Below, piece after piece: positions 12,231 to 24,780 of a stretch of DNA of 64,000 nucleotides. The stretch covers positions 8,928,001 through 8,992,000 of the forward strand of contig OZ176050.1 in the NCBI GenBank assembly GCA_964247055.1. Direction: 5' to 3'. A program made the position numbers and the translations under genes. Positions within the stretch are counted from its first letter, which is position 1; each line of letters begins with the position of its first letter. Origin of the DNA: Paragordius varius. Lineage: Eukaryota > Nematomorpha. The notes under the pieces are model-generated. The model was not told the DNA's origin, made no database searches, and saw only the letters and a list, made by a program, of their open reading frames with translations.

Positions 12231-15200
12231 ATGAGCGGTTACGATTCTAAAGCAGACGAATTCGAAGATTCTTTTGTAGATTTTATCAAAAAGGTTTGTG
12301 ATTTATGTATATACTTAGAAATGCCCTAAAAATAAAAGAGACCATGATAATATTAGTATTACAAGTCGAAAATCTAACATTTCCCTTTTTTCAATAAAGG
12401 TAAACATATTCACTATATTAAGGATGGATTTAAGAGACGATGTTCTTTTAATAAATTACCTAATATAAATAATCTTCTACATCAGCCAATAGTACAGGAA
12501 AAGCTTCGCAGAATGAGTACTTCGATTCAGGTAAATTAATAATAATTTTAGCGAAACTGCTCGTTCAAAAACTTGCATTCCATTATTACGCATAACAAAG
12601 AAAATTCAAAAGACTGTTGTACGGAAAATAACACTAGTGATACATTTGGCGAAATTTCGAGCGGAGAAAATCAAGTTATAGTACCTTCCATAAATATCGA
12701 ATCATACAATTCAAATAATACTTCTCTACTATCAAACGCCCTTATATCCTCGCCCTTTCGCAAAAAATGTCAAACACTCACTGCCTATGACAGAGATCAA
12801 TATTATCGAAAACAATATGTTTTGGCCCATAAAAACGAAGCGGGATTGAATCGATCTCATTCAAATAATTCGCCAAACAATAAAGCTATTACTCCGAAAA
12901 GCAAACATTTTAAAATTGGTAAAAGCTGGGTCGAGTCTTTGCCGAGCAAAAGTTTATATTCTAACCTAACATCGATGGAAATAAAAAGGCAAGAGGTAGG
13001 GCCCTTATTTTATTTACGTTTAAAATATTTTTTTACAGTCACATCTTTTGCTTATCGTTTTCATTTTTCATCAAACATGCGAAAAATATGTTAAAATCAC
13101 AAACAAATGATATTTATATGCATTTTAGGCTATTCACGAATTTTACTACGGAGAAAAAGATACCCTAATGGATTTGGAATGTTTGAGAAAAGTGTATTTA
13201 GATTCACTTAAACTCTTGAATCTCATTAAAAGTGAAGAAATTGAATTGTCCTTAAGTGCTTTACAAAAAATTATTCCCTGCCACCGCGGTAAATTTGACC
13301 TTAATATATAAATATTTTTTGCTTTGAATAAGTTATTTTTATATTGGGTAGAATCAATCTTATAATTTTTACACTATGATTGCAGAAATCATTTTTGGAC
13401 TTGTTTGAGAGTTCCCACCCTAATTATTTTCATGTACCAATTGATTTATTAATATTTTTGTAACCTAAATAAAATGTATTAACATATGAATTTAGAAATG
13501 ATTGCTCAAATGGAAAAACAACGTCATTGTGATACCCATATTACGAATGAAATAGGAACAACAATTTTAAATTTGGTTTGTATTTGATCTATAATAAAAT
13601 TATTTTTTTCAAAATATATTAAAGATTTAAATTGAATCACAAAGTTACCAATTTTATATGTTAAAGTATTCGATTCCATTTTTATATGTTATTAGAAAAT
13701 ACCTATGATAATTATTGCCCTTGCATAATATATGTCTATGTTTTACATTTGGATTTATAGGTATCAAATTTGAGTAATCACGTGGATTATTGTGAGCATT
13801 TAACTAATTTACGTCGCCTTTTAGAAGAAAAGTATGAAAAAGAAGAGCGCATTAAAGATTTTTTAGATCGATGTCAGAATTCACCGTTTAGTCGCCGACT
13901 TGATATTTGGACTTTTATTGGTAGCGCAGCATTATATTATTTCCTTTAATCTAATTTTTGCTTAGATTTTATGGTTATTTTGTGCATATATATGTATAGA
14001 TATACCAAGAATACGCATCATAAAGTATCCTCTTTTAATCAAGGCCATATTGAAAACAGTAAATTAAAATTATGTGGCATTTTTTGTTTATATATTTATT
14101 TAAAAAATTTTGCAAGGAAAAATACAACTTAAAATTTAATTTCATTTTTTAAAATAACTTTGTTTTATTTAATTTTTGTAGACACCTAAAGACCACCTGG
14201 ATTATGATTCACTTTCTCAAGCGGTTTGCATAATTTTTATTTTTATTGTGTTTTCACTATTTAATTTGGTTCAACATTTCTATAATATGAAATGATAATT
14301 TAAACTCAAATTTACCTCTATTTCAGAAACCATACTTATATATAAAATATCTAATTACAAATTTGTTATTTAAATAATTATTTGAACATATTTAAAAAAT
14401 TCTTTTTTAAAAATAGATATACTGAAATTGATTAAATGGATTTTATTGCATTTATAAAGTATCAAAGTAAAAATTTAATAATAAGCTACGTTTTATAATC
14501 TCTTAAAAATTTGACAATAAAAGTTTTGTAACATAAAAATACCTGTTTTTACTGATTTTCTTTAAGTAATTAGAAAAGCTTTTATGCTGAATCAAAAAAA
14601 GTTTTTTTTGGGTTCAAAGTTTAGAAATATGATTTTTTTAATTTTTTCATCTATCCTTTGTTCCCCTCAAAAAGATTCTTTTTATAATTATTATAGGTAA
14701 AAACGATTGAATCAGTGGTTAGTACGATAGACACGCGCGTCGGATTAGTTAAATGCAAAATTACGATAGATAAGCTTGAATACGTTCACGATTATCAAGT
14801 ATAATACATTTATTTTTTTTCTTAATTCATTTTATTTTTATATGGTTCTCCTCATAATTAGAAACTACCTGATTTTCAACAATCGCAACAATTAATATGT
14901 TCTGGGGTACTCAAAAATGCTAAAGGGATAGTAAGTTTATAATTAGCCGATTTTTGCTAAAAACATTTATGGGCGAATGTCATTTTAATTATTGTAGCGA
15001 TATAAGTTTTTTACTAAGGGTATATACATTATAAATATACAGTTTTTACGGTTTAAACAATAACACATTTGTTTTTTTATACGACAGAAACTTCAAACTT
15101 TTTTGTTTGACAATTTACTTGTGTTTACCCGGCCATCGAGTTTCAATGCCAAAGAATCATCGGCAAAATATACGGTTTACAAAAGGCCTATACCATTGAA

Positions 15201-16700
15201 CCAATTGCATTTGATTGAACCAAATTCTGTTAATGAAGAACTAATAATTTGCAGTAATAATATCTCCTCTAGCATTGGAAACAGTATTTCATCAACTCTT
15301 TCCTCCATCGTTTCACGTAAGGATAGTTTTAAAACAGGGACTACCCAGGACAAGAATGTTATCACACCGAGTAAGTTTTAAATTTATTTTAAATAATCGG
15401 TTTGATTGAGTTAGATAGGTTATATACCCATTTTTAATTGATTAGGGTCTCCACTTTTCAAGAGATAATTTTTTTGGCGAATAAGCGAAAAATATAATCT
15501 AATTGGAATTAAAAAATATGATGCATATTTATAGTTATTCTGCATATAAGCCATTTTTTGAGCCCCATAGATTAAGTTGTGCGATATTTTTAAATTTATT
15601 ATAAATATTGGATTGGCCTGACTTTGTCTTCCATATGTTCGTATTCAACACACTCATTTACCTTGTATATTATTGTTACAGTTTAAAAATTTCATAACCA
15701 TATTTCTAAGGAAAATTTTGGCATATTATACAATAAACTACTGTTTCTTTTTTAAATTTATTTTCGATACACAAGCTTTATATGAAGAATACCATATTTT
15801 TTCTTATTAATAATTAAAATTTCTACCTAGATTATTGCTTAGTTAATTAATGGGTGTAAAAAGGATTTAGGCAATTTTAGGTGGTTCCGGTCACACTTAA
15901 GCTAATGTTTTCAAAATAATATATTAAGTAATACTTATTTCTCATAATTATACTCTTTTATAAAACTAGATACATTTCAAAAAGTATTTTATTAATTATA
16001 CATATTATCTAAAAAAGTTAGACTGTAAAATTGTTTACAGTCAATTATATTTTTATTATTTATACCATAAAAAATTAAAAATTATATGTCAAAATTAATT
16101 TGCATAAAGGTTAATGCTATACAAACTAAAATTTTTATTTTAAATAGCGCTAAAAATAAAACAATCAAAATGCTATTTTAATATTCAAGATAACCATTAG
16201 TGAAATAGATTACTTTATTTTAATTTATAGACAATATAAAATTTATTTTAAATTTATATTCATTTATAGATAGTGCAAATGGGAATCTTGAAAAGTTAGA
16301 TGAATTAAAAGTCTCACCCATCATTGAAACCGATAATGAATTAAAAAACGATAATGAAAGCAAAAATAGTACAAAAGGTATTGAAGAGAGCTCAACAAAT
16401 ACGAATTTACCGGCGACTTTCAATAATCCACATCATTCCAAACATTTTGCATTTGGTGTTCAATTACAAAAGCGTGATTACAACCCCAATGACGCTACTA
16501 TGTTACATAGTATAACAATCCTTGAAGAACATACCCTGATTTGTAAAGATTTTCATGATCGTAAAATGTGGATAGATAATATAAAACAACAGTGTGAAAA
16601 ATTTACAACAACACCAGCAAAAAATGTATCATTGAAAGAGAACGAAACTCCAGATTGCAATGGAAATAGTTTAGTAGCCGTTACAATTACGGAATGTTAA
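12231..16700 (+). CDS. NET1/ARHGEF3-type Rho guanine nucleotide exchange factor
   Basis: A DH-PH exchange factor. The NET1/ARHGEF3 family activates RhoA-class GTPases by releasing GDP, acting on the actin cytoskeleton. Exons: 12231-12293, 12423-12530, 12552-12995, 13129-13288, 13496-13575, 13761-13920, 14000-14058, 14182-14223, 14697-14798, 14862-14930, 15088-15370, 16270-16700. They sum to exactly 667 codons including the stop. The N-terminal part is Ser/Asn-rich with RKKCQTLTAYDRDQYYRK. DH spans about 205-390: QEAIHEFYYGEKDTLMDLE, then SPFSRRLDIWTFI joined across an intron to DIPRIRIIKYPLLIKAIL, the conserved DH helix and a very close match to ARHGEF3. PH follows from about 415 (KLQTFLFDNLLVFTRP) and ends with a conserved Trp in DFHDRKMWIDNIK. 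A large polar insertion sits inside PH between strands. The second intron is only 21 nt. The ATG at 12231 is the first in frame. NET1 and ARHGEF3 cannot be told apart here. Confidence 0.95.
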
Positions 16701-17159
16701 TTGGTCAAACAATTTTACATTAGGGATTGAAATTATTGTTATTATACTTATTATATCAATGTAGAATTATTATTATAAATGTAATATAATATTTGGTATA
16801 AATATAATTGTTAAAATGTACTTTACCCCTCTAGTTTGTGGAAAGGTGATATATTTACGGTTATCTTTATTAGGACTTTTTAAAACATATGATAGCAGAA
16901 GTTTTTTGGTTTATGAGCCCTGTTTTAATTTATAAGGGAGGTCTAATGTGTTTGATGAAGTGATTGTGATTACTTGTTTTTATAATATTTTTTATTTTAT
17001 TTTTTATATTTCTTTTATATTATTTTCATTATCTATATATAGTAAAAATTGATTGCAACTTCGCTTCATTTACTTTTTGCGATTTGTATTAACCAGGAGT
17101 TGTTGTTGTTACTTTTTCATTGGAATATAAATTAGCTCACCTAGGTGCTTCTATCCTAA
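16701..17159. other. 3' flank of the RhoGEF gene
   Basis: No gene is seen. It is A+T-rich and ends at the left edge of repeat A. A clear AATAAA was not found close to the stop codon. Confidence 0.4.
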
Positions 17160-18900
17160 TCTATATATTTATAAAAATGGAAAATGGTGGCTTTGTGATC
17201 TGTTTCCGGAAAACCGGTAGACCCATTCAAATCCAAATGTCGAAAAAATATAATCATTAATGAATGCCCCGACAATAGCTTCGCCCTTTTTTGAATTAGG
17301 CCCCCAGTTCGGGCCCACCCCGTGGAATTCCACAAAAATTGTGTCTTTGAGACAATTTTCCGGAAAACATGTTGGACCATTTGATTTTAAATATAGTTTT
17401 CTTTTCTTTTTTTTCGATTGCGCCGAACATTGTCGGCTCGCTTTTTTATTTTAGGCCCTCTTTTTACCCGCTCCCCCTGTAAAATGCCATTTTTTTAAAA
17501 AAAATCAAGTCCACAAAAATAATTTTTTGAACCTATTTTTCTCCCAAGGTATGAGATCATAAAAATTCAATAAGGATTCCAGGTATTTCCCGTTAAAAGG
17601 CAAATTAATCAAGCGTTTTTTTCATATTGGCTGCCAGGTAAGGAGACACCCGCTAAAAACTGACCCGTCATATCGAAATAGAGTGCCTTTGAGACTAAAT
17701 TACAGAAAACTTATCAGGCCATATGAGTTTAATAGCTACTTAAAATATTACCCGTAACAAAGCAAAAATTTAGGTGCGGCTTTTTAAAATTAGCCCTCAA
17801 TTAGGCCCTTCACGCCATGGTAAATGCGTCGCCATAGAATGATTTTTTAGTTTTGCTAATGAGTGCATATGGAATCAATCATGATTCCAAGTATTCTCCG
17901 TAAAAAGGCAAAAATTCTAATCTAGCACTTTTTTGTATTAGGGAGCTAACCACCTAAAACTTCGCCACTATATCGAAATTGCGTTGTTTAGGAGTTTATT
18001 TTCAAACTTATCAGGCTTCTTTAATAAGGGCCTGAAATATTACCCGTAAAAAGGCAAAAATTTAAGTCCAGTTGTTTTTTTAATTAGGCCCTTTACCACC
18101 TAAAAAATGCGCTATCATTAAACTACTATTTAGTTTTGTAGCCATTCTTCCAAAAACTACTAATTTTACGTATTCCCTTATAAAGGCAAATTTTTTTATC
18201 AAACGTCTTTTTTATATTGGCCTCTGGTATAACTGTGCCACCATATCGATATAGCGTGACTTTGGAGCGAAATTTAGAAAACTTATCAGGCCATATGAGT
18301 TCAATAAAGACTTAAAATATAGCCCGTAAAAAGGCAAAAATATAAGTAGAGCGGTTTCATTAAATTACCCCTTAATTAGGCCCTTGCACTAAAAAGGCGC
18401 CACCATAAAATGACTTATTGGTTTTGAGGCAATTTTCCGAAAATCCCACGAGAGCATCTGGAATCAATAATGATTCCAGGTATTACCCGAATGGCAAAAA
18501 TTTTAATCGAGCGTTTTTTTGTTTCGCCCCTATATTCCTCATATAAGGGCAAAAATTTTGCCCAACACTTTTTTTACGTGCCCCTAGGTAAAGAGCTACC
18601 CGCCAAAAACTGCGCTACTATATATAAAATTGCGTTGTTTTGGAGCTAATTTACAGAAAAGTTATGAAGCCATATGAGCTCATTAAAAGCTTGAAATATT
18701 AGCCGTAACCAGGTAAAATAAGTTTAGGCGTTTTTTATTAGTCGTTAATTTGGGGCCTTTACGCCCTAAAAATACGTCAAATAACGATTATTTAAGGTTG
18801 AGAGATTTTTCGAATGTAAATTAAGCAAATTATCCGTTTTTATAAAAAATCTATCACATATTTAAAATTCAGGCGACCGGCATTTTTGCGTTTATAGAAA
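17160..18900 (+). mobile_element. Repeat A, copy 1 (possible non-autonomous Helitron-like element)
   Basis: Markedly richer in G+C than its surroundings. It begins TCTATATATTTATAAAAATGG preceded by A, runs through TTTCCGGAAAACCGGTAGAC and GAATGCCCCGACAATAG, and then holds about three to four degenerate tandem units of roughly 330 bp. Landmarks in each unit are GATTCCAGGTATT, CCCGTAAAAAGGCAAAAA, CTTATCAGGCCATATGAG and TTAGGCCCTT. Copies lie inverted at 35146-36537 and truncated at 48050-48560. No open frame shared by the copies is seen. The right boundary is approximate, and the terminal hairpin of copy 2 is absent here. Confidence 0.6.
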
Positions 18901-19145
18901 ATATTTAATTTAAGAGAGGCCTAAAAATACACCTTTGGAGCCCTCTCACATTAAATTTCTATAATTATTGTTTACCATTTAATTATAGTTTATGATGTAT
19001 TTCAATAATATTTTTGGAGTGAAACCATATAGCTTAGTCGTACTCACCAAAATTTTGACGGGCTGAATGAAATATTTTTTGTCCTAAGGGCCGTGCCCCA
19101 TATAACAAAAATGTAGTTGTTAAATAAGATATTTAAACTCTAGAT

Positions 19146-21281
19146 CAGTGGTGCTCGCCAAAAAAAGTTAAAGGGCCGCAAAAAACATTTATCTTGCAAG
19201 GTCCGCGGACCATATAACACCGTTAAAAATATCATAGCTGCTTGACACATTTCCAGATATTTTTACCCACAATAAGTATGTGAAAAAATTGATTATTCAA
19301 GGCCATAAATAAAAAACACTATTAGAGTCTCGGTTATCACTCTAGATCACTATGTCGAGAGATTTTGCGGGTGGCATACAAATCGTAACTAAAATGCCTC
19401 TTGTGCGATTTTGTTTAAAATATTTCGATAATATTAATTAAAAACCAAATAAGTGGACTAAATAGACAACAATTTCAAACAAATCTGGTTTAATATCATG
19501 GCAAGTCAATCTTAATACATTGTACATATCATCTATCAAGTCATTACTATATGTATTTTTAACATGTTTCATTTATATATATATGTTCTCGCATGTATAA
19601 GTTGAGGAGAAAACAGTGAAGATAAATTGAGCACATTTTTTTATTATTTTCTAATTGATTTGGCACATCTTGTTAAAATATACCTCTTCGCGATTTTATT
19701 TGTATTGATAAACAGAGCCGTAGCTTCTGGCGTCCCCCTCCCCTCCATGCGACCCCTTGCATTTTAAAAAATAATCAAATTCAAACCGTGGTCATGACTA
19801 GTCATAAATGGGTGACTTATTATGTATTACTAAAATATTGATATAAAACTAAATTTTAAAATCCGGCGCCCCATCAACTATGGCGCTCGGTGCTTCAGTC
19901 CTTCTTTCCCCCTCTAGCTACGCCTCTGTCGATAAATTCTTCAACAAAATGCTATGATCAAAGCATAATTGCTTAATATTTAAATCCATATTTCTTAATG
20001 GAGCAAATTTTATTTCTTCATCTGGAACCTGAATTTTAGTTAATTCTATTTCCATAATTAATGTGTTTTGAATGTGGGATATAGGAAGGTTTGACTTAAT
20101 TATTCCCCTTTATCTAATGTTGCGACTAATTGCTTATTTCCTTAAAGACGTTTTAAATATATATCAGTAATATCGTAAAGGTAGACCAAAATAACCCATC
20201 ATTTCTCATTAACCATGTCTTTGACAGGTTTATTCTTTTGTACATGTTAAATCATATTTTAATTCAAATATTACCTTAAACTCTACTCAGGCTTGTTTAC
20301 TTGTGTAAAAGTAAAATTAAATACTGGCTGTCATTTTTTTAACGATTCTACATCTATCATGGATGTGGTTAACTATATCGACCGCTGTTTTACTGAATGC
20401 TGGCGGATAAAACAAAGAAAGATTTTGGGCATTAACCCCTGATTTCCAATCACAAGGGACTGCCATGAATGCATATAGACGCCAGTTTTCTATAGAACCA
20501 ATATTATAGAAAATTAAATATAAAAAGTGTTTACCTTTCGTGTGGGCACGTTTTCGATTCCTCGTAAACTATGTTGTTATGACAAGATCTTACAATTAAT
20601 GCATATTAAAATGTGGAAGTAATATGAGATAAAATCAATAGCTATACTCTGATTATTTTTTAAGATAATAAATAAATAAATATTAACGTGTTTATGCGTC
20701 GAATATACCAAGCGGAAGTTTTTTTAATTTGCCTCATAATTTCATCTTTGCTACATTTATCAAAAAACGAAATCATTATTTAAACATTCTTTCACCAAAT
20801 AATAGGTTAAAGGCCTCCTTTTTTCAATATAACAAAATTTATGACATGCTATTGTTACAGCTCTTTCCCGTAAAAAGCTATGAACATAATAGTTCTTTTT
20901 GGTGTTTTTAATCTCTTTATACATTTCATGTCCTTGATATTTTCAGGTAATTTATGAGACAGATTTATATTAATCATTAATAGATATCATCCTTTTTGTG
21001 CGTCATTTTTAAAAAATTATACTAGAGAATAATATTTAAAATTTCATATATATATAGATATATATGAAATCGGATAATTAATATAGCAATTTTATTTCAT
21101 TATATAAGGGTAGTGAGTTTTTTTAAAAAATCAACAAAAAATTACAGAATAACAATATATAGATTCAGTTCAAATTAATCAGTTGTATGTGTTTTTTAAG
21201 AAATATTCAATAAACTTAAATATGAATAATTCAGGACCATGAAAGGCCGCATGCAAACCGTGGGCCGCTATTTGGGCACAG
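19146..21281. mobile_element. Decayed hAT-like element with a nested MITE
   Basis: The left end reads CAGTGGTGCTCGCC with a nearby GGGCCGC. The right end, read inward, is CTGTGCCCAAATAGCGGCCC. The flanking octamers CTCTAGAT (19138-19145) and ATCTAGCT (21282-21289) agree at six of eight positions, which suits a diverged 8 bp target duplication of the hAT type. Inside, the minus strand has two stretches of more than 50 open codons (about 20100-19925 and 20500-20330) that I cannot match to a known transposase. The element is interrupted by the hAT-like MITE at 19713-19928. Confidence 0.4.
19713..19928. mobile_element. hAT-like MITE with 8 bp target duplication
   Basis: A 216 bp element with ends CAGAGCCGTAGCTTC and, on the other strand, CAGAGGCGTAGCTAG, a terminal form seen in hAT MITEs of many animals. 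It is flanked by TTGATAAA at 19705-19712 and TCGATAAA at 19929-19936, identical at seven of eight bases. The inner flanks are C-rich (CCCCCTCCCCTCC and its counterpart). It has no coding capacity. Confidence 0.8.
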
Positions 21282-21893
21282 ATCTAGCTTGCACACAAAA
21301 GGATATTTAGCATAATGTGTGCTATTGGCCTTTCGATATGAAGCATTTACCATAAAAATTAACTTTCACAAATCACTCCTAAGATCTAAAATAATTACAC
21401 ATTGAGAATATTGATACATTTTTCCACCACGATATATTCACATTAAAACATTTTTTCACGGTGGGCGGATTATAAAAAAGTGTTTAACCAAATTTAAATA
21501 ATCTTTAAACTTTAAGCAAGCAAATTTGTTTATAATATCCAAAAAACTGATATATTAGAACCTATTTTGTTTAATAATAAGAATTAATTAATCGTAAAAT
21601 GGTATACATACAGATTTACAGCAAATTTTACAAATTACTTTTGTTTCAATTAAGTTTCTATTTTCAAAACTAGAAGTTTGCTTTATATATTTTATAATTA
21701 TATACAATACACACATATTTCATATAATTCAAGAATTAATTAATTTTATTTTAATTATGGGTGCTATTTGTTCAAACCAAAGGTTATATGTATAAAAATA
21801 TAAAATGTAATGACGTTTATCCTTGTAGTCATCACATATTATTACACAGTGCGCACAAAAAAATAAACAAAAATGATTTTTATCTAGAATAAT

Positions 21894-22470
21894 AAGAAAT
21901 CCCTTGGAAAAGAAGACCCCAAAAAATTTGGGGCAAAAACGCGCCCTAAAATGGAAATATTCCATTTTTTCATTTTTGACTAGAAATAAATTTTTGTCCA
22001 TATTTTTTAATCTTATCGAGCAAACATTATAAAATTTTTATATATTATATAAAACCTAATATATTCTTAAGAAAAATACATATAATAATTTTAAAGTACT
22101 AATAATTTTTTTTATTCCACAAAAATAGAAATTCGAAAATTTCATGAAATTGTCGAAATATATTATAAAAAAATTATTTGTAAGAACTCCATATTGTTAT
22201 TATTATTTAAGTTTATGACTAATATATAACATACCAAAGAGTTGCTATATATAATAAAGGCTATGTATCTTTTTAAGTGCCTAGAAAAATTTCTATTTTT
22301 TCAAAAATTTTTGCAATTTTTGTTGAATTTTCATCATATGCTGATCATTGATTCATAAATACATTATTGCGCAATTTTTAAATGCGATTAAAAAAAAAAC
22401 CAATAAAATTTCAAGATTATGAAATTCCCATTACTTTGGATACAGGTATATATATATTGTTTAAAAATCT
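21894..22470 (+). repeat. Left inverted repeat arm of the element
   Basis: Reverse complement of the right arm with few differences. Read outward on the minus strand it carries the same open frame (beginning MDKNLFLVKNEKMEYF at 22001) that on the right side fuses to the RPUSD2-type gene. On this side it runs into unrelated sequence and a stop at 21729. Confidence 0.9.
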
Positions 22471-24306
22471 AGTTAATAAATTTAAATGCAAAATAAATAA
22501 AGACCTTTTCTGCTATATATGTGGAAGGTATCATCGCCCTACAAATTTGATTAAAATAACTGAACCGATAATTAATATTTATAACTTATATTTTGCTGAG
22601 AAATTACTTCATTACAAAGAAATATGGGCCCCCAGCAAGGTTTTTATATTATTTATAATAAATCTTACACATTAACTAAACTGTTCTGTTCAGGTGTGCA
22701 AACAATGTGTTGGTAGCCTTTCACCCTGGTATAATGGGAAACATGGAAAAATGCCTTTTACAACCCCTACAATTTGGAAACCTCAGAAAAATCATTTCAA
22801 TGGTTAATTTATTAGTATATTTACAGATTGTTTATTTTGTTTCTTAGATCAACCAGTCATTAACATGAAAAAAGGAAATAAAACATTAATATATCCTGAT
22901 TTAGAATCGGCCAGGCGGCCTAAAAAAATATTAAATACAGTTCCCAAGCCTCCCATACAAGAGAATCTAATGGACTTAATAAAAGATACCCAAGACGATG
23001 GTAATATATAAGTTAATCATAGATTTTATTCCGATCGAAGATGAGAATAATGAATCAAGATGCTCTTCTGAGCTGAGTAATATAGCCAGGTCCACAAGGC
23101 TAAGTATCAGGCAAACCGGGATACTGACAGAAAAAATACTTAACATGAACGTGAATATTGATGTTAAAAAAAGTCAATATAGAAAAAGAAATAAACATTT
23201 TGATGATATATATAATACTGAAAACAATATATCATATTGTATTGATCTGCCAGTTTTGATTGATAAATTGGCAATCACCTATACAGATGATAGGGATTGG
23301 ACGATATTTATTGATGCAAATGAAGTAATTAAATTTATTAATTTGATAGAATAGTTACAAAGTAATATTGCTCAATAAACAATCTAAGTATCCGCCCATT
23401 ATCCTAGTCTATAAGGCTAAACTATATGGGGATAAGGAAACTTATGATCTTTATAAAAAGATGTTGGATAGGTGTCCGAATCGCAATCACTACTCCTTGA
23501 TTGCTGATTATAAAGTATAACATTAAATAATTTTTAGGTTTTATCTATATGCCGCGGTTTGAAAGGCGGTTACCCTACCTACGCGTGCCTTTTTTGCCTC
23601 TTTAAATCTAGAGATAAGGCAAACCATTACAATTCAAATCATATATACCAACCTAGAACGGATGATGTCATAGGTATATTTTATTTTAAAATATACAAGG
23701 TACTTATAGCCTGGACAGAATCCCATTGATTAAAATGGACAACATGATGATTCCTCCCTTACATATTAAATTGGGGCTAGCCCGCACTTATATAATTAAT
23801 ATGCACAAGGGAGGACCAGCCTACAATTTTTATTTAAATATGTTCAAAATTAATCCATCAAAATTGGCCGCAGGTTATTTAACAGGCCCTCAAATAGAAA
23901 GACTATTTGATTCGGATGCCTTGTATAACTTAATGAACCCTACTGAAAAAAGAGCATTTAATGCTTTTAGAACTTTCAGTAGGGAATTTTTAGGAACTTA
24001 TAAATCTCTGAATTATCTATCTCTAGGAGCCGAAGTAGTTGACTCCTATAAAGTTCTAGGTAAATATTTGATTTTTAAAACTTATCTTTAACATTTAATG
24101 TTATTTATATATTTTTAGGTGCAAATATGTCCATAAAACTGCATCTTGTGGATAAGCATCTGGACAAATTCCCCCGGTGGAGGGCAACAGACCAGGATGG
24201 GGAACGGTTCCACCAAACACTTAAACACATAGAAAAAAATTATAATAGTTCCAATAGTATCCACATGATTGGTGAATACTATTGGAATCATTTTATGTCT
24301 GACTAA
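22382..24306 (+). CDS. Transposon-associated protein with PPLHIKLG and GERFHQ motifs
   Basis: Likely transposase-like protein of a family that recurs in many copies as unnamed predicted proteins in arthropod and cnidarian genomes; I recognise the motifs but cannot name a superfamily. Exons: 22382-22639, 22694-22802, 22848-23000, 23041-23324, 23350-23514, 23538-23673, 23700-24059, 24119-24306; exactly 551 codons with the stop and no internal stops. The N-terminal Cys module is FCYICGRY...WAPSKVCKQCV, then IYPDLESARRP. The core has FIDANENSYKVILLN, SLIADYKVLSICRGLKGGYP and CLFC, then MMIPPLHIKLGLARTYI, LTGPQIERLF, GANMSIKLHLVDKHLDKFP and DQDGERFHQTLKHIEKNY. Three of its seven introns are only 23-26 nt. 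The CYFC pair I remember after the NHF segment in relatives is missing. It begins inside the left inverted arm. The acidic residues fit an RNase-H-like nuclease, but that is inference. Confidence 0.85.
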
Positions 24307-24310
24307 TATA

Positions 24311-24486
24311 TTCATTATGTATAAATAAATTTAAATTCTTATGTATAAATATATTTTAATTCTTATGTATAAATAAATTTAAATTCTTATGTATAAATAT
24401 ATTTTAATTCTTATGTATAAATAAATTTAAATTCTTATGTATAAATAAATTTAAATTCTTATGTATAAATAAATTTAAATTCTTAT
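24311..24486 (+). repeat. 24 bp tandem repeat array
   Basis: About seven head-to-tail copies of the unit ATTCTTATGTATAAATAAAT plus TTAA, with a variant TATATTTT inside some units that alternates near the left end. It starts five bases after the stop codon of the element gene. There are no spacers, so it is not a CRISPR array. Confidence 0.9.
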
Positions 24487-24542
24487 ATGTATTTGAAGTG
24501 TTGTTGTTGGGTTAAAATATCTTCAGATATGAAGCTTGTCGT

Positions 24543-24780
24543 ATTATTTTCTCCAAGAAGTGCGATCAAGAGCATCCTTAATGTTTATATTTATTATTTT
24601 TTTGAGTGCATGGTAGCTTTTCCATGTTTGTGTGATTCTATCTATGATAGCCTCAGTTACGCCACCGTTGGCAGTAATAATGTGACCTAGATGTTTGAAT
24701 TGAACAACTGATTCATAATCAGATTCATTGTGTATTGTATGGTTGGAAGTGTTTGAAGATTTTAAAATTTTGTAGAAACC
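24543..24780 (-). mobile_element. LINE reverse-transcriptase fragment
   Basis: The minus strand is open for about 79 codons and includes VVQFKHLGHIITANGG, then DRITQTWKSYHALKKI. This is the region just after the palm of non-LTR reverse transcriptases, usually written F-x-YLG-x-x-I-x-x-x-GG and RI-x-x-A-W-x-x-F-x-x-L. No YADD box or other domain remains. It sits between the tandem array and the right inverted arm of the surrounding element. The exact LINE clade cannot be told. Confidence 0.7.

Noticed and set aside
17156-17454. Open frames on both strands at the start of repeat A
   Set aside because: They recur in all three copies because the repeat recurs, but the frames are not conserved between copies.
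19925-20500. Host exon on the minus strand
   Set aside because: The open stretches lie inside a likely hAT element, lack good splice sites and match no family I know.
24311-24486. CRISPR-like array
   Set aside because: The units are contiguous 24 bp tandem repeats without spacers, in animal DNA.
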